Below are positions 63,166 through 64,000 of a stretch of 64,000 nucleotides of DNA, piece after piece (position 1 is the first letter of the stretch; each line of letters opens with the position of its first letter). This DNA is from Lachnospiraceae bacterium (GTDB lineage: Bacteria; Bacillota; Clostridia; Lachnospirales; Lachnospiraceae): contig JAGAQG010000054.1 in NCBI GenBank assembly GCA_017622875.1, positions 1 to 64,000 on the forward strand, written 5' to 3'. The position numbers and the translations under genes were made by a program. The notes under the pieces are model-generated. The model was not told the origin of the DNA. It made no database searches and saw nothing but the letters and a program-made list of their open reading frames with translations.

Positions 63166-64000
63166 ATGAATAAAACAGCGTTGATTACGGGAATTACAGG
63201 GCAGGACGGCTCTTATCTGGCAGAGTTTTTGCTGGAGAAAGGCTATGAAGTTTATGGGCTTTTTAGACGGGGATCCACAAATACAACGAAGCGAATTGAA
63301 CATCTTTTAGAAGAGAGAGCAGAAAGTGATGAAAGACTGCACCTGGTCTATGGTGATATGACGGATTCCATGAATCTGGTTCGTCTGGTACTTAAAATCA
63401 AACCGGACGAAATTTACAATCTGGCTGCACAGTCCCATGTGGCAGTGTCCTTTGAAGAACCGGAATATACCGCCAATGCAGATGGAATCGGTGTACTGCG
63501 TATTTTAGAGGCGGTAAGGATTGCGGGACTGATAGAAAAAACGAGGATCTATCAGGCATCGACCTCGGAATTATATGGAAAAGTGGCTGAGATTCCACAA
63601 AAGGAAACGACCCCATTTCACCCACGTTCTCCTTACGGGGTGGCAAAGCTTTATGGATACTGGATTACAAAGCATTACAGGGAAGCCTATGGAATGTACG
63701 CGGTAAACGGAATTTTATTTAATCATGAATCAGAACGCCGCGGGGAAACCTTTGTGACAAGAAAAATCACTCTGGCGGTGGCAAACATTGTAAAGGGAAA
63801 ACAGGAAAAGTTATATCTTGGAAATTTGAACGCAAAACGTGACTGGGGCTATGCAAAAGATTACGTAGAATGTATGTGGCTGATGCTGCAGCAGGATCAG
63901 CCGGAAGATTTTGTAATTGCCACCGGAGAGACCCGAACGGTAAGAGAGTTTGTAGAGGCGGCATTTGCCTGCGCGGGAATTTCTATCCGCTGGGAAGGAG
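63166..64000 (+). CDS. gmd: GDP-mannose 4,6-dehydratase (runs off the window)
   Basis: The first 278 residues of a short-chain dehydrogenase-fold enzyme that converts GDP-mannose to GDP-4-keto-6-deoxy-D-mannose. NAD(P) motif [20 protein letters not shown], the active-site Thr in QASTSELYG, the YxxxK pair in [11 protein letters not shown], and [17 protein letters not shown] are intact. AAGGAG precedes ATG 63166, 19 bases after manC. The product feeds GDP-fucose or GDP-rhamnose synthesis. Which one is decided by genes beyond the window. Confidence 0.95.
   Translation, partial: MNKTALITGITGQDGSYLAEFLLEKGYEVYGLFRRGSTNTTKRIEHLLEERAESDERLHLVYGDMTDSMNLVRLVLKIKPDEIYNLAAQSHVAVSFEEPEYTANADGIGVLRILEAVRIAGLIEKTRIYQASTSELYGKVAEIPQKETTPFHPRSPYGVAKLYGYWITKHYREAYGMYAVNGILFNHESERRGETFVTRKITLAVANIVKGKQEKLYLGNLNAKRDWGYAKDYVECMWLMLQQDQPEDFVIATGETRTVREFVEAAFACAGISIRWEG

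Noticed and set aside
1-64000. tRNA, rRNA, CRISPR array, prophage or complete insertion sequence
   Set aside because: No cloverleaf, no rRNA core sequence, no regularly spaced direct repeats and no integrase or complete transposase were recognised anywhere in the window.

Overview
The window looks like a chromosomal segment of a Gram-positive, spore-forming, anaerobic gut bacterium of the family Lachnospiraceae (the Blautia / [Ruminococcus] torques-gnavus neighbourhood is my guess). The reasons are a complete eight-gene spoIIIA sporulation operon, AGGAGG-type ribosome sites, low-to-moderate G+C, two oxygen-sensitive glycyl radical enzymes with activases, NlpC/P60 wall hydrolases, and mucin-glycan enzymes. 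Genus is not provable from this window. No tRNA, rRNA, CRISPR array or complete insertion sequence was seen, and no gene-free stretch exceeds about 250 bases.

Layout. 0-12.6 kb is a surface-fibre locus: a SipW-type signal peptidase, three proteins with SipW-type signal sequences (the third fused to a beta-helix), a pilin-like isopeptide-domain protein and a 1950-residue cell-wall adhesin. 12.6-17.3 kb holds an orphan transposase-like HTH protein, pyruvate kinase, ribosomal protein S15 and PNPase behind a long leader stem-loop. 17.3-24.5 kb holds spoIIIAA-AH, a LysR regulator preceded by a possible structured RNA, and a CwlO-like hydrolase. 24.5-35.5 kb is fermentative: D-lactate dehydrogenase, a pyruvate formate-lyase split into two polypeptides plus its activase, a SIS protein, an Rpn-type nuclease gene, and a second glycyl radical enzyme of the glycerol/propanediol dehydratase type with activase. 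35.5-41.3 kb is housekeeping: maf, pyrH, frr, uppS, cdsA, dxr, rseP.

41.3-58.9 kb is the most interesting accessory region. It has two sugar-binding lipoproteins, two ABC permeases, an intracellular GH29 alpha-L-fucosidase, an NAD-dependent GH4 enzyme with the CHS signature of alpha-galactosidases, a YesM/YesN-type two-component pair, a BadF-type amino-sugar kinase, and two tandem cell-wall-anchored GH98-like enzymes. GH98 enzymes are known endo-beta-galactosidases that release blood-group A/B trisaccharides, so the locus reads as a sense-release-import-degrade system for fucosylated host glycans. Both GH98 genes appear damaged: the first lacks its 5' end and signal peptide, and the second is split by a one-base frameshift after its NPCBM domain. 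A YczE-like membrane gene just downstream is also broken, so this stretch is either decaying or misassembled.

59.5-64 kb holds deoB, an AraC regulator, manC and the start of gmd (GDP-mannose to GDP-4-keto-6-deoxymannose, the precursor of GDP-fucose or GDP-rhamnose). A plausible thread is that fucose released from host glycans can yield 1,2-propanediol, which the second glycyl radical enzyme could dehydrate. That link is inference.
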